This document shows positions 34,003 through 42,034 of a stretch of 64,000 nucleotides of DNA, piece after piece. Under the pieces are notes generated by a model. That model was not told the origin of the DNA. It worked only from the letters and a program-made list of their open reading frames with translations, and made no database searches. The stretch's first letter is position 1; every line of letters starts with the position of its first letter. The stretch comes from Candidatus Obscuribacterales bacterium (GTDB lineage Bacteria > Cyanobacteriota > Vampirovibrionia > Obscuribacterales > Obscuribacteraceae): assembly GCA_019745415.1 (NCBI GenBank), contig JAIETF010000005.1, positions 62,001 through 126,000 on the forward strand. Direction: 5' to 3'. A program made the position numbers and the translations under genes.

Positions 34003-35211
34003 TCAGTTCCCCTTGCTCTCGTTAGCCAGAGGCAGGCTGGCAAAGAGTTTAAACAAGAAGACCAGATAGCTCTTATGGCAAGTGATTTCGGGTCGTCCTT
34101 TGAGCTTGTTGTGGACTTGTTTGCGATTATAGTAAGGCACCCGCGGAAAGAGGTGATGTTCTGCATGTAGGTGCATTGAATGTGGTGCAAAAACAATTTT
34201 TTCCGCTAGATTGGGTGTGTAAGATACCATTCTTTTAGCATCGGCGCTCTCGTCAGGCAATATCGGCACGGCATGGTCGCAGAAGGCTCTAATTTCGTCG
34301 GCAAGAAAAACGCAAAAATAAATGGGCAAGATCCAGTGAGTGAGATAAAGCCAGAGCGGTAGGTGCAGCACCAGTAGAAGCGATAGAATTGCTAGTTGCC
34401 AAATCGCTACGGCTAGACGATTTTTGATATAAGTGATGAGCGGCTTTGCTGCTTTGTTGTCACTGTTTGCATTGCCCTTGGGCTTGACTGCTTCAGCATC
34501 TAGATCGTAATTCGGTTCTTCTCTATCGCACACGCTCTCTAAGACCTGGTTTTTGTTAGTTTCCCGGGCCCTCAATCGAGCCCCAAAGGGCGAGACTTTG
34601 ATCACTGTTTTGACAAAAGTCTTGATGCCTAAGCAAAAAGCCAGCAAAGCGAGAAAACTGTTTTTGTCTGAGAGTCTATGCAAATAACGATCTGGATCAT
34701 CAGCGTGCCCCAAGCGCTTATGATGCTCAAGATGATTGCGTCTGCCGTCTTCAAAGGCCATAAACATCGGCGAGTAGATTAGCCAACGGCAGATTGTGTC
34801 ATTAGTGTTCAAGTTTTTGTGCAGGCAGCCGTGTAGACCGTCGTGACCAAGAATGAATAGTCCGTATTGTCCAAAACCGATAAGAAAGAAGGCGGCAATC
34901 ATAACCGCCGGCGCAGGCAGCGCCGCGGCTAGGTTGTTGCAGAGGCAAAGCAGAGTCAAGCCAAGGGTAATTGAAAGCCAATTGACAGCAAGGTCCAAAC
35001 CAGAGCGGCGGCTATCAATTTTCAGCCATGTCTTCAGTTCTTCCGTTCCAACCAGAGCCCTTAGACGTTTATGAATTGCGTCAATGTCTTGGTCAATATC
35101 TGGCTCGGTCTCTTGGGGACTCTTTTGCTGAACTGCCTTAATGCCTGAATTATCGGCAGCCTTTTCACTGTCGAGACAATTTTCTTGGTCTGTGAATCCT
35201 TCCAGGCTCAT
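34003..35211 (-). CDS. membrane fatty-acid desaturase family protein
   Basis: About 402 aa. The three histidine boxes that bind the di-iron centre are present: HDGLHGCLH, HLEHHKRLGH and HAEHHLFP, with two pairs of hydrophobic segments between them as in acyl-lipid desaturases/hydroxylases (DesA, CrtW/CrtR-like). It inserts a double bond or hydroxyl into an acyl chain or a carotenoid in the membrane. An acidic, Gln-rich N-terminal extension of about 60 residues is unusual, and a charged insert (EPNYDLDAEAVKPKGN) separates boxes 2 and 3. I use ATG 35211; TTG 35244 is the longer alternative. First gene of the operon, divergent from the GNAT gene. Confidence 0.88.
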   Translation of the reverse strand: MSLEGFTDQENCLDSEKAADNSGIKAVQQKSPQETEPDIDQDIDAIHKRLRALVGTEELKTWLKIDSRRSGLDLAVNWLSITLGLTLLCLCNNLAAALPAPAVMIAAFFLIGFGQYGLFILGHDGLHGCLHKNLNTNDTICRWLIYSPMFMAFEDGRRNHLEHHKRLGHADDPDRYLHRLSDKNSFLALLAFCLGIKTFVKTVIKVSPFGARLRARETNKNQVLESVCDREEPNYDLDAEAVKPKGNANSDNKAAKPLITYIKNRLAVAIWQLAILSLLLVLHLPLWLYLTHWILPIYFCVFLADEIRAFCDHAVPILPDESADAKRMVSYTPNLAEKIVFAPHSMHLHAEHHLFPRVPYYNRKQVHNKLKGRPEITCHKSYLVFLFKLFASLPLANESKGN

Positions 35212-35331
35212 ACCTGAGTTATACCTGATTTCAATAGCATTCAATTACTCGCTTTCTGCTTTCCTAAATTATATAAACAGCCTCTATACTGTTCCAGAAC
35301 TCTATATTGCGCTAGAAATGAAGGGGCCCAC

Positions 35332-35808
35332 TTGCCGACCGAAGTGACAGTTGTCAATCTCTCACAGTCTTCACCGCCGCAAATTGAAGCGGTGCAGGCG
35401 GCTGTGTTGCGCTATCTCGGCACTGCTCGTCCGCCGGATCTGCAATGGAATCCACAGCCGCTTGTGCTTGCCTTGCGCGGTGTCGGTGCCAATCTAGAAG
35501 AAGATGAGTATCTCGGTGGTCTAATCGGAGAGACTCTTTGGGGGTATTTGCACGTGCGCCTTCTCTCGGTGGACCAAGCTCTGCGCGGCCGAGGTTTGGG
35601 TCGGCGACTTATGGAGGCTGCGCATGCCGAAGCGCAACGGCGCGGCTGCCATGGGGCCTATCTTGATACTTTTAGTTTCCAGGCTCCTGATTTCTATCAA
35701 AAGTTAGGTTATGAAATTTACGGAAAACTCGATGATTTTCCCCAGGGCTACTGTCGATATTTTCTGCGCTGCAGCCTCGTCCACGGCAAAAATCAAGATT
35801 CGGAATAA
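35332..35808 (+). CDS. GNAT family N-acetyltransferase
   Basis: 158 aa, single GNAT domain using acetyl-CoA. The acetyl-CoA pyrophosphate loop is seen as ALRGRGLGRRLMEAAHAEAQRRGC (Q/RxxGxG/A type: R-G-R-G-L-G), followed by the strand AYLDTFSFQAPDFYQKLGYE that is typical of motif B. It resembles small detoxifying or antibiotic-type acetyltransferases; the substrate cannot be told. TTG start at 35332 with AAGGGG about 6 nt upstream. Divergent from the desaturase operon, and 66 nt ahead of the DUF255 gene in the same direction. Confidence 0.9.
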   Translation: MPTEVTVVNLSQSSPPQIEAVQAAVLRYLGTARPPDLQWNPQPLVLALRGVGANLEEDEYLGGLIGETLWGYLHVRLLSVDQALRGRGLGRRLMEAAHAEAQRRGCHGAYLDTFSFQAPDFYQKLGYEIYGKLDDFPQGYCRYFLRCSLVHGKNQDSE

Positions 35809-35874
35809 AGTTTTCGGTGGTTGCGTATCAATACCTATACGTTGTCGGCAAAGTCACTTGAGGGTCTGATATTA

Positions 35875-37725
35875 ATGGCTTTTTTCAAGAATTTAAGCAT
35901 TGTTCTTCTTCTTCAGTTTGGCCTTTGGCAGGCTGCTGCAGCCTCTCCAAGCCAGGCTAATCAATCAGCTTCCTTGGCTCCACAATGGCTTGCTTATGAT
36001 GACAGTGTTTTTGAGCGAGCCCGCCGGGAAAAGAAACTAGTCTTGCTTGATTTAGAGGCTGTCTGGTGTCATTGGTGTCATGTCATGGACCATGAGACAT
36101 ATGGTGATGCAGAAGTGCAGAGAACTCTCAATAATGGTTATTTGGTAGTGAAGGTGGATCAGGACAAAAATCCCCTTCTCTCTGGTAAATATGAAGACTA
36201 TGGCTGGCCGGCGACAATTATCTTCGACTCTACCGGTCGCGAACTAGTCAAGAAACGCGGCTATATACCGCCCCTGAAAATGAGAGCCATGCTGGAGGGG
36301 TTTCTCAAAGATCCAACCCCGCTTAGCGAAAACCCTGCTGAGTCGGCGGATATATCAACCAGTGAAGTCGTCGCCTCGAATAAAGAGGAGGCGGGCTATT
36401 CTCAAGCGATTTATCAAGCTTTGCTGCGCAAGCATAAAGACGGCTATGACACCAAAAATGGTGGCTGGGGCTTTGGTCAGAAATTTCTTGACTGGGATTC
36501 TGTAGAGTACTCCATGCTTATGGCTGCCAAAGAAAGTGACCAGTCTTTCGATAAAAGGGCTAAGCAAACACTTGATGCTCAGCTGAATTTGCTTGATCCG
36601 GCCTTTGGCGGTGTTTATCAGTATTCTACTCATGGCGATTGGAAGCATCCGCACTTTGAAAAGATCATGCAGATGCAGGCTGAGAATATGCGGATTTACG
36701 CCCTCGCTGCCAAAGTTTACAAGAACCCTAAATATTTAGCTGCAGCAAAATCTATTGCTGCCTACTTGCAAGATTTTTTGCAGTCTCAAGACGGCGTCTT
36801 TTATACCAGTCAAGATGCCGACTTGGTGCAAGGCAAACACAGCGCCGATTATTTTAAGCAAGATCGGGCTGGTCGACTCAAGCTCGGGCAACCCATTATC
36901 GACAAGCATGTTTATGCCAGAGAAAATGGTTGGGCAATCACGGCTCTGGCTAATTTATATGCAGCAAGTGGTGACCGCGCTTATTTGAATTTAGCTGGTC
37001 GTGCCCTTGCTGGCATAGAGAAAAGTCATAGCAGCCAAGGTGGTTTCAGTCACGAAGCTATTTCGTCAAAAAGCGCTTCGGTCAAATTCTATCTTTCCGA
37101 CAACCTGGCTATGGCGCGCGCTTATTTGGCTTTGTATGCCGCCACCGGCGGGCGAGATTACTTAACCAAAGCTTGCCGACTAGCCGACTTTATCGATTCA
37201 CACTTTCGTGCATCGGCTCATCAGGGTTATGTCAATGCTGATAACAGTGCCGAAGCTTCAAGTGTTATAAAGCCTGTGGCTTTGCTCGATGACAATGTTA
37301 TGTTAGCGCGCTTTGCCAACTTACTTTATCGTTATACAGCCGAAGCGCGCTATCAGGAAATGAATCACCGCTGCCTTTCTTATCTGGGTTCGAAAGAGGC
37401 TGTTAACAAAAGGCAGATTCTTACAGCTGGTATTTTGTTGGCTGTGGAAGAGTCTCAGTCTGAGCCTTTTCATATCACCGTGGTTGGCGCAAAGAGTGAT
37501 GGCAATGCCGCTAAGTTATTCAGCTTTGCTGGCCAGTTGCCGATTACCTATTTACGTTTGGAATGGTTTGATAAGACTGAAGGGCCTTTGCCTGGAGCAA
37601 GTTTTGAATTGCCTGAATTGGAAAGGGCGGCAGCCTTTATCTGCTCGGGCGGTACTTGCTCTAGACCGTCCTTTGACCAGGCAAGTTTGCTAAAGTCATT
37701 TGAGAAACTAAAGTCAAGCAAGTAG
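35875..37725 (+). CDS. secreted thioredoxin-domain protein with DUF255/YyaL-like (alpha/alpha)6 domain
   Basis: 616 aa. ATG 35875 is chosen because GAGGG lies about 10 nt upstream and the protein then begins with a signal peptide (FKNLSIVLLLQFGLWQAAAA). The mature N-terminal domain is thioredoxin-like with WCHWCHVM, the DUF255 signature CxxC, and a cis-Pro segment YGWPATIIFD. The remaining part is an (alpha/alpha)-toroid like YyaL/SPATA20 and N-acylglucosamine epimerase-type proteins (YTSQDADLVQGKHSADYF, GYVNADNS). Most YyaL proteins are cytosolic, so the signal peptide is noteworthy. The catalytic activity of this family is unknown; an envelope redox or carbohydrate role is possible. Confidence 0.88.
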   Translation: MAFFKNLSIVLLLQFGLWQAAAASPSQANQSASLAPQWLAYDDSVFERARREKKLVLLDLEAVWCHWCHVMDHETYGDAEVQRTLNNGYLVVKVDQDKNPLLSGKYEDYGWPATIIFDSTGRELVKKRGYIPPLKMRAMLEGFLKDPTPLSENPAESADISTSEVVASNKEEAGYSQAIYQALLRKHKDGYDTKNGGWGFGQKFLDWDSVEYSMLMAAKESDQSFDKRAKQTLDAQLNLLDPAFGGVYQYSTHGDWKHPHFEKIMQMQAENMRIYALAAKVYKNPKYLAAAKSIAAYLQDFLQSQDGVFYTSQDADLVQGKHSADYFKQDRAGRLKLGQPIIDKHVYARENGWAITALANLYAASGDRAYLNLAGRALAGIEKSHSSQGGFSHEAISSKSASVKFYLSDNLAMARAYLALYAATGGRDYLTKACRLADFIDSHFRASAHQGYVNADNSAEASSVIKPVALLDDNVMLARFANLLYRYTAEARYQEMNHRCLSYLGSKEAVNKRQILTAGILLAVEESQSEPFHITVVGAKSDGNAAKLFSFAGQLPITYLRLEWFDKTEGPLPGASFELPELERAAAFICSGGTCSRPSFDQASLLKSFEKLKSSK

Positions 37726-37755
37726 AATGGGCTAGTCGAAGCCTAAAATCTTAGA

Positions 37756-38721
37756 TTGGTCGTTTCAGTACTTTTGTCGAGAGTCGAGACTAAAGTGATT
37801 ATTTCTCTCAAGAAGAATCGGTTGGCTATTCCAGCTTTAGCAATGTCAGCTTTGTCTTTGCTGGTTTTGGCGCCAGACTCTTATATATTGAGATTGTTAC
37901 CTGCCCAGTCTGCTGAAACCAACAAAGATAATCTGAAGCGTAAGTTTGACCAAGACTATGCGCTGCTTGCCCGAGAGCTAAGGCATTTTGTGCGCGATGG
38001 CGAAATCGACTATACCAGTTGGCAGAAAGATCAAAACGGTCTGAACCGATTTTTGAAGAGCCTTGCCGAGCTCAGAAGCACTGAGTACGAGACCTTTAGC
38101 CAAAGTGAAAGGCTGGCCTTTTGGCTTAATGCTTACAATGCTTTGATTATCAAAAGTGTGCTTGATCATTATCCTATTTCAGGCAAACTGGCGCACTATC
38201 CTCCCGATAGTTTCAGGCAGATACCCGGAGATTGGGAAGCGCAGAAGTTCACAGTCATGGGTAAAGAGATCACTCTTTATGAGATTGAGCACGAGAAGAT
38301 AAGGCGCGACCTGCCCGATGCCCGCACTCATTTTGCCGTGGTCTGTGCCTCGAGAAGTTGTGCCGAGATAGTGGCCCGACCATACAAAGCCCAGACTCTC
38401 GATGAAGATCTTGATAGTGCGGCGAAGCGCTTTATCAACGATGATGAAAATCTGCTACTCGATGTACCGGGCCGGCGCTTCAAGGTGTCGAAGATCTTTT
38501 CTTGGTTTACCTTAGATTTCGCCGGTAAGTCGGGGGCTTTGAACAAATTTCCCCCACCAAGCGACCAAGAAATAATTGCCGGCTATATCATGCCCTACTT
38601 AACCGACGAGAATAGAAATAAGCTGGTTACTCTCCTCAAGAATCTTCCTGAGGTACAGTTTGACTATATGCCTTACGACTGGTCATTGAACGACGCAAAG
38701 ACAGCCAAGGCGACAAATTAG
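37756..38721 (+). CDS. DUF547 domain protein, probably exported
   Basis: DUF547 protein. Family hallmarks are seen: RLAFWLNAYNALIIKSVLDHYP, FTVMGKEITLYEIEHEKIRR, ARTHFAVVCASRSCAEI and the C-terminal FDYMPYDWSLND. N-terminal hydrophobic segment (PALAMSALSLLVLAP) acts as signal peptide or anchor, so it acts in the envelope. Several starts are possible (TTG 37756, GTG 37795); GTG 37795 would put the basic KKNR directly before the hydrophobic segment and looks more natural. The biochemical role of DUF547 is not known. Short spacing (30 nt) to the preceding DUF255 gene suggests one operon for envelope functions. Confidence 0.88.
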   Translation: MVVSVLLSRVETKVIISLKKNRLAIPALAMSALSLLVLAPDSYILRLLPAQSAETNKDNLKRKFDQDYALLARELRHFVRDGEIDYTSWQKDQNGLNRFLKSLAELRSTEYETFSQSERLAFWLNAYNALIIKSVLDHYPISGKLAHYPPDSFRQIPGDWEAQKFTVMGKEITLYEIEHEKIRRDLPDARTHFAVVCASRSCAEIVARPYKAQTLDEDLDSAAKRFINDDENLLLDVPGRRFKVSKIFSWFTLDFAGKSGALNKFPPPSDQEIIAGYIMPYLTDENRNKLVTLLKNLPEVQFDYMPYDWSLNDAKTAKATN

Positions 38722-38742
38722 ACAGAGACAAACAAGGTAAGC

Positions 38743-39159
38743 TTAAGCGCTCTTCGGTCTGATTAGTTCAGCCATACGGACGAACCCTTCCCTGGCTTTG
38801 GGATCCGATTGAGCTTGGGCCATGCGTTCCAATCTGTCGGCCACCGGGTTGCGGTCAGCCTCTCCGAAGCCCCCCTGGGGGCTGAAGCCTAGGGCGATGG
38901 CCCCTTTGATCACGTTAAACTTGCCTGGGCTGACTGGTTCTTCGTTTTCCAAAAGTCCTTTGATGGTTTGCACAAGCCCGTCTCGCAGATTAGTCGCGGC
39001 GTTGCCCCCTGACCTCTCGAAGCGCTGCTCTTCGCTGACTTCTAGGTGTAAGCGGTTGGTTTCGGGTGCTTTGGCCTCGCTATGACCAGCCAGATTTCTG
39101 CCATCGTTTTTGTCAAACATATCTAGTGTAGCCTCTGTATTTAGCCGCGCCAATGCCAC
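38743..39159 (-). CDS. hypothetical protein, 138 aa
   Basis: Not recognised. Hydrophilic, with an N-terminal half rich in Asn/Glu (likely flexible) and a C-terminal helical half (GLVQTIKGLLENEE ... VADRLERMAQAQSDPKAREGFVRMAELIR). GTG start at 39159. There is no signal peptide. The proximal sequence has AAAGGG about 12 nt upstream. The antisense ORF 38822-39085 is a shadow. Codon use and helix amphipathy support a real gene, function unknown. Confidence 0.65.
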   Translation of the reverse strand: MALARLNTEATLDMFDKNDGRNLAGHSEAKAPETNRLHLEVSEEQRFERSGGNAATNLRDGLVQTIKGLLENEEPVSPGKFNVIKGAIALGFSPQGGFGEADRNPVADRLERMAQAQSDPKAREGFVRMAELIRPKSA

Positions 39160-39223
39160 TTACTTTGTACCCTTTTCAAGCGAAGTTGAGACAAGCCTTA
39201 TTAGAATTTTAGGACTTCCGATG

Positions 39224-40435
39224 CTATTGAGTATCGCTATCTCTTTCTGACGGGGCTTCCCCTTCTTCTTTCATATCGCCCTTTAGGGCTGCCACTACAA
39301 AGTTTCCAGCAATTGCTTGACGCAGGCTGATACCTATCATAGGCGATGGGTCTGGTAAGGCATTGTTAAAGGCTCGGTCGGCATTGTTGTCGAAATGTCC
39401 AACCAGATGCAGCACTCTGCCGGCGCCGAAAGAGAAAGTAAGGGCAAGAATGCCAAGATTGCTACACTCTCGCTGCATAAGGGTGCGGCTGCGTGCTAAT
39501 ACCTGTACTTCTCTGCCGCGCAAGACTTTCACCGTTTGGCTGCGGTTTTCCAACTTCCAGTAGGCAACCCTGGGCATTCCTACGAGCAAAACCGGATCAT
39601 CATCCACAACCACAGCATCTACGACACTATTTTCAGTATAGTCGCTGTTCCATTCGACATAACCAGGAAAGGCCTTCTCAAGGCAGGAGTCTAGTGCCCA
39701 ATCGGTGGTGAGCAGATAACCGCCGTCTTGGACAAACTTGCGCACTTTCTTGAGGGCATCGGCGCCTAGATTGGCGCCGCAGTTAACCACCAGTATTTTG
39801 GTGCCGGAAAGGTCTGTATCGCCTACTTTGCTTGGCGGAATTCGGGTAAAGGGTAGTCCAAAACTGCGCAGGATATGACCGCTATCGTCCCATTGTCCCT
39901 TTATCTCGATGATTGTGGTGCGGGAGAAAGCCGCCAGGGCGCCGGTGTGATACTGTTCCAGCCAATTTTTAAATGTAGAGGGCTGGACAGCTATAGTCTG
40001 CGGTAAGTCTAAGAAGGGGGCTTGCTGTAGAAAGCGGGCGCTCATCTTGTCTAGTCCGCGGTAACTGCGGCTGGAGTTTCGGAAAGTGCTGGAGCTGATG
40101 CCGCCTGAAATTGTATTGGAGCCGGCCTTGATGGTTAGTACAGGATTGGCATTGCCTGCAGCCTGGTCCGGTGCGGATCTCCCTGCACTCTCATCGCCGC
40201 CATAGTCTCCTCTGCCTTGCGACTGGTCCACAAAATTGGGCTGGCCGCCGCCATAATTGCCGGCGTCGGAATCTTGGCTGCGTGGGCGTCTCGGTCTTTC
40301 CCTCACAACTTCTTGTTCGCCGTCGATCCAGCCATTTTCGTCTGCTTGGGCAGAGCCTACCGCAAAAGACAAGCCGAAAGTAAAAGCAAGGCTTAAGGCT
40401 ACTATGAATTTTGCTCTTTGGGCTGAATGGTACAT
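39224..40435 (-). CDS. secreted protein with a GATase/ThuA-like alpha/beta domain
   Basis: About 403 aa. Signal peptide (AKFIVALSLAFTFGLSFAVGSAQA) followed by a low-complexity Gly/Gln/Asp/Arg-rich segment, then an alpha/beta domain with the pattern GTKILVVNCGANLGADALKKVRKFVQDGGYLLTTDWAL, which is that of flavodoxin-like GATase1/ThuA/DUF4350-type folds that hold a sequence of strand, turn with Cys/Gly and helix. It then has GAGRVLHLVGHFDNNA, the typical late strand with His. There is a Cys at the nucleophile elbow (NCGAN), but catalysis is uncertain. ATG 40435 chosen, TTG 40450 is possible. Likely periplasmic. Confidence 0.75.
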   Translation of the reverse strand: MYHSAQRAKFIVALSLAFTFGLSFAVGSAQADENGWIDGEQEVVRERPRRPRSQDSDAGNYGGGQPNFVDQSQGRGDYGGDESAGRSAPDQAAGNANPVLTIKAGSNTISGGISSSTFRNSSRSYRGLDKMSARFLQQAPFLDLPQTIAVQPSTFKNWLEQYHTGALAAFSRTTIIEIKGQWDDSGHILRSFGLPFTRIPPSKVGDTDLSGTKILVVNCGANLGADALKKVRKFVQDGGYLLTTDWALDSCLEKAFPGYVEWNSDYTENSVVDAVVVDDDPVLLVGMPRVAYWKLENRSQTVKVLRGREVQVLARSRTLMQRECSNLGILALTFSFGAGRVLHLVGHFDNNADRAFNNALPDPSPMIGISLRQAIAGNFVVAALKGDMKEEGEAPSERDSDTQ

Positions 40436-40509
40436 GAGAACTGACCGCAATCGAGGGCTGAGCCTGTAGTATAAACTACCGACTTTTGCAAAAGATTATT
40501 CCCGACTAT

Positions 40510-40809
40510 TCAGGCAGACTTTTTATTGCCAGTATCGCCTTCACTGCAACTGCCGCCGTCGCCGTCTTTGCTTTCAGCTTTGCTTGCGCTACCCAGATCT
40601 TCGTCCATTTCATCCATCGCTCGTCTAATCGAGGCGAGGGCTTTGAGGTTAGGCCAAATAGATTCTTTCATTTCTTCGAAGTCGTATTCGCCGATTTCTC
40701 TTCTTTCATAGCGTTTGCATACATCTTCCCAAAGTTCGAACAAGGCCTTGGGACATAAAGTCTCCCTGGCCTTCTTTTGGAAGGTTAAGAGGTCGAAAGC
40801 TTCTATGAT
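40510..40809 (-). CDS. small acidic protein with a probable ATC (non-AUG) start
   Basis: 99 aa if started at ATC 40809 (or one codon later at ATA 40806). The ORF track starts at TTG 40743, inside a helix, but the frame upstream reads as clear coding sequence: IEAFDLLTFQKKARETLCPKA then LFELWEDVCKRYERREIGEYDF. No ATG, GTG or TTG exists in frame between the preceding stop and 40743, whereas GAGG (40819-40816) stands 6 nt before ATC. The body is helical; the tail is Asp/Ser/Gly-rich (DGDGGSCSEGD). No family recognised and no membrane segment. Alternative explanations are a sequence error or a frameshift from ATG 40854 or so. Confidence 0.6.
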   Translation of the reverse strand: MIEAFDLLTFQKKARETLCPKALFELWEDVCKRYERREIGEYDFEEMKESIWPNLKALASIRRAMDEMDEDLGSASKAESKDGDGGSCSEGDTGNKKSA

Positions 40810-41030
40810 CGTAAACCTCAGAAAATGACAACGCCTATTTCTAGAGTGCCCATTTCCCAGCTATCTGTCAAGTTATTCTTTAGATTTGCAGAATCGCTAT
40901 CGCAACCAGGGGTGGTGACAGAGGTGGTGTAGTAGGTCGCCCGCATGGCTTGTGTATATCTCTTAAAGCCCCGACGGACTCAAGGTAAACCTTGAGCCCG
41001 CCCCTTTTGTCTGGAAAAGCTGTTCGAAAA

Positions 41031-41306
41031 CTATTCGAAATGCAAGTTGCCTTGATAGACATCTTTAACTGGGACTGTTTCATAAAGAGCCCTGTCCACA
41101 AGTCCGTTCAAATAGCGGCTTATTTTTGCCGCCACTTGTTTGAGATTTGGTTTCTGGGTCTTAATTTCGTGCACCAGTCTGGCAAAACTGAGATGGCGTC
41201 TCTTTTGCGAGTCTGCCAAGGTTATTTCGTTCAGGTCTTTCAGATTAAGTCTCTGCAGTCCTCTCATATCCTCTACAGCTGCCATCTTGTTGCCTCGCCT
41301 ACGCAT
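41031..41306 (-). CDS. hypothetical basic helical protein; 5' end unclear
   Basis: 91 aa from ATG 41306. The sequence is helical and basic (LQRLNLKDLNEITL, LSFARLVHEIKTQK, VAAKISRYLNGLVDRAL), a composition that could bind nucleic acid; no family is recognised. The frame continues upstream as plausible protein (KKLTTLDYYQAIENE) without a normal start codon in frame. An ATG at about 41356 is out of frame by one base, and the two frames meet at a run of six A (CCACAAAAAACTC); with five A the protein would begin MPQKLTTLDYY. Either the run is slippery, or there is an assembly error, or the short form from 41306 is the gene. The plus-strand ORF 40992-41360 is antisense and rejected. Confidence 0.55.
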   Translation of the reverse strand: MRRRGNKMAAVEDMRGLQRLNLKDLNEITLADSQKRRHLSFARLVHEIKTQKPNLKQVAAKISRYLNGLVDRALYETVPVKDVYQGNLHFE

Positions 41307-41386
41307 TTCGTTTTCGATGGCTTGATAGTAATCGAGAGTTGTGAGTTTTTTGTGGCATAAAATTGCCGCAGAAAAAAATTTTGAAA

Positions 41387-41836
41387 CTACTTATTTTTTC
41401 TGATAGCATCCACTGCTATATCAAAAGGAGGAAGCATACGGAGAGCATCTCCAGCTTGATTGGCTCTTCTTCTTGCTTCTTCGGAAGAAATCGGTTCATC
41501 TTTTTGCGGTTTTTTATCTTGCCCTTTTGCCGCCTGTTCAGCCGGCGTGTCATAGACATCTTTATCTTTATTGAAGCCGTTTTTGACCTTGTCGGTCCAA
41601 GATTTGAATTCCACCTTGATGTCTTTGGGATTGCCTCTCTCGTCGAGGTCTATCGAAACTTTAGGAAGTTTGGGATCGTTAGCTTGTGAATCGGCCAAGT
41701 CTTTCATTCTTTGCATATGAATACGGCGGTCAATGGGGTCCATGCCGTTGATTTCGTCGCTCAGGTTTTCACCCTTGCGTGCTTTATCTAAAAGATGCGC
41801 CGGTCTTTCTTCTCTGCCGACCTGTTTATCAGTCAT
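41387..41836 (-). CDS. hypothetical hydrophilic protein, 149 aa
   Basis: Unrecognised, strongly charged protein, rich in Lys/Asp/Glu. Segments: KARKGENLSDEINGMD, PKVSIDLDERGNPKDIKVEFKSW (two strands) and a C-terminal helix SSEEARRRANQAGDALR ending AVDAIRKNK. ATG 41836 is chosen over the track start at 41857 because GGGAAG lies about 6 nt upstream. It is divergent from the 1430-aa repeat protein and has a similar polar, helix-breaking style, so it may belong to the same lineage-specific group. No signal peptide. Confidence 0.7.
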   Translation of the reverse strand: MTDKQVGREERPAHLLDKARKGENLSDEINGMDPIDRRIHMQRMKDLADSQANDPKLPKVSIDLDERGNPKDIKVEFKSWTDKVKNGFNKDKDVYDTPAEQAAKGQDKKPQKDEPISSEEARRRANQAGDALRMLPPFDIAVDAIRKNK

Positions 41837-42034
41837 GGTTCTTCCCCGTGTTGCCAATGCTTCCAGCGTGGCCTGCTCTGACCATCCGCTAATTACTTAT
41901 ACCCATATATGGGATTGAATCTTCGGCTTTTCGGGAACTATTAACTGTGGTGGTTTCCCCATTGAAAGGTAGCAGTGGGGGGCCTACTCTAAATATAGGT
42001 AAGTGCGTCTATTACCCTGTGCTCAGGCGGCAGA

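Noticed and set aside
40992-41360. 122-aa plus ORF opposite the 91-aa gene
   Set aside because: Cys/Phe/His-rich composition typical of antisense frames; the minus frame reads as a regular helical protein.
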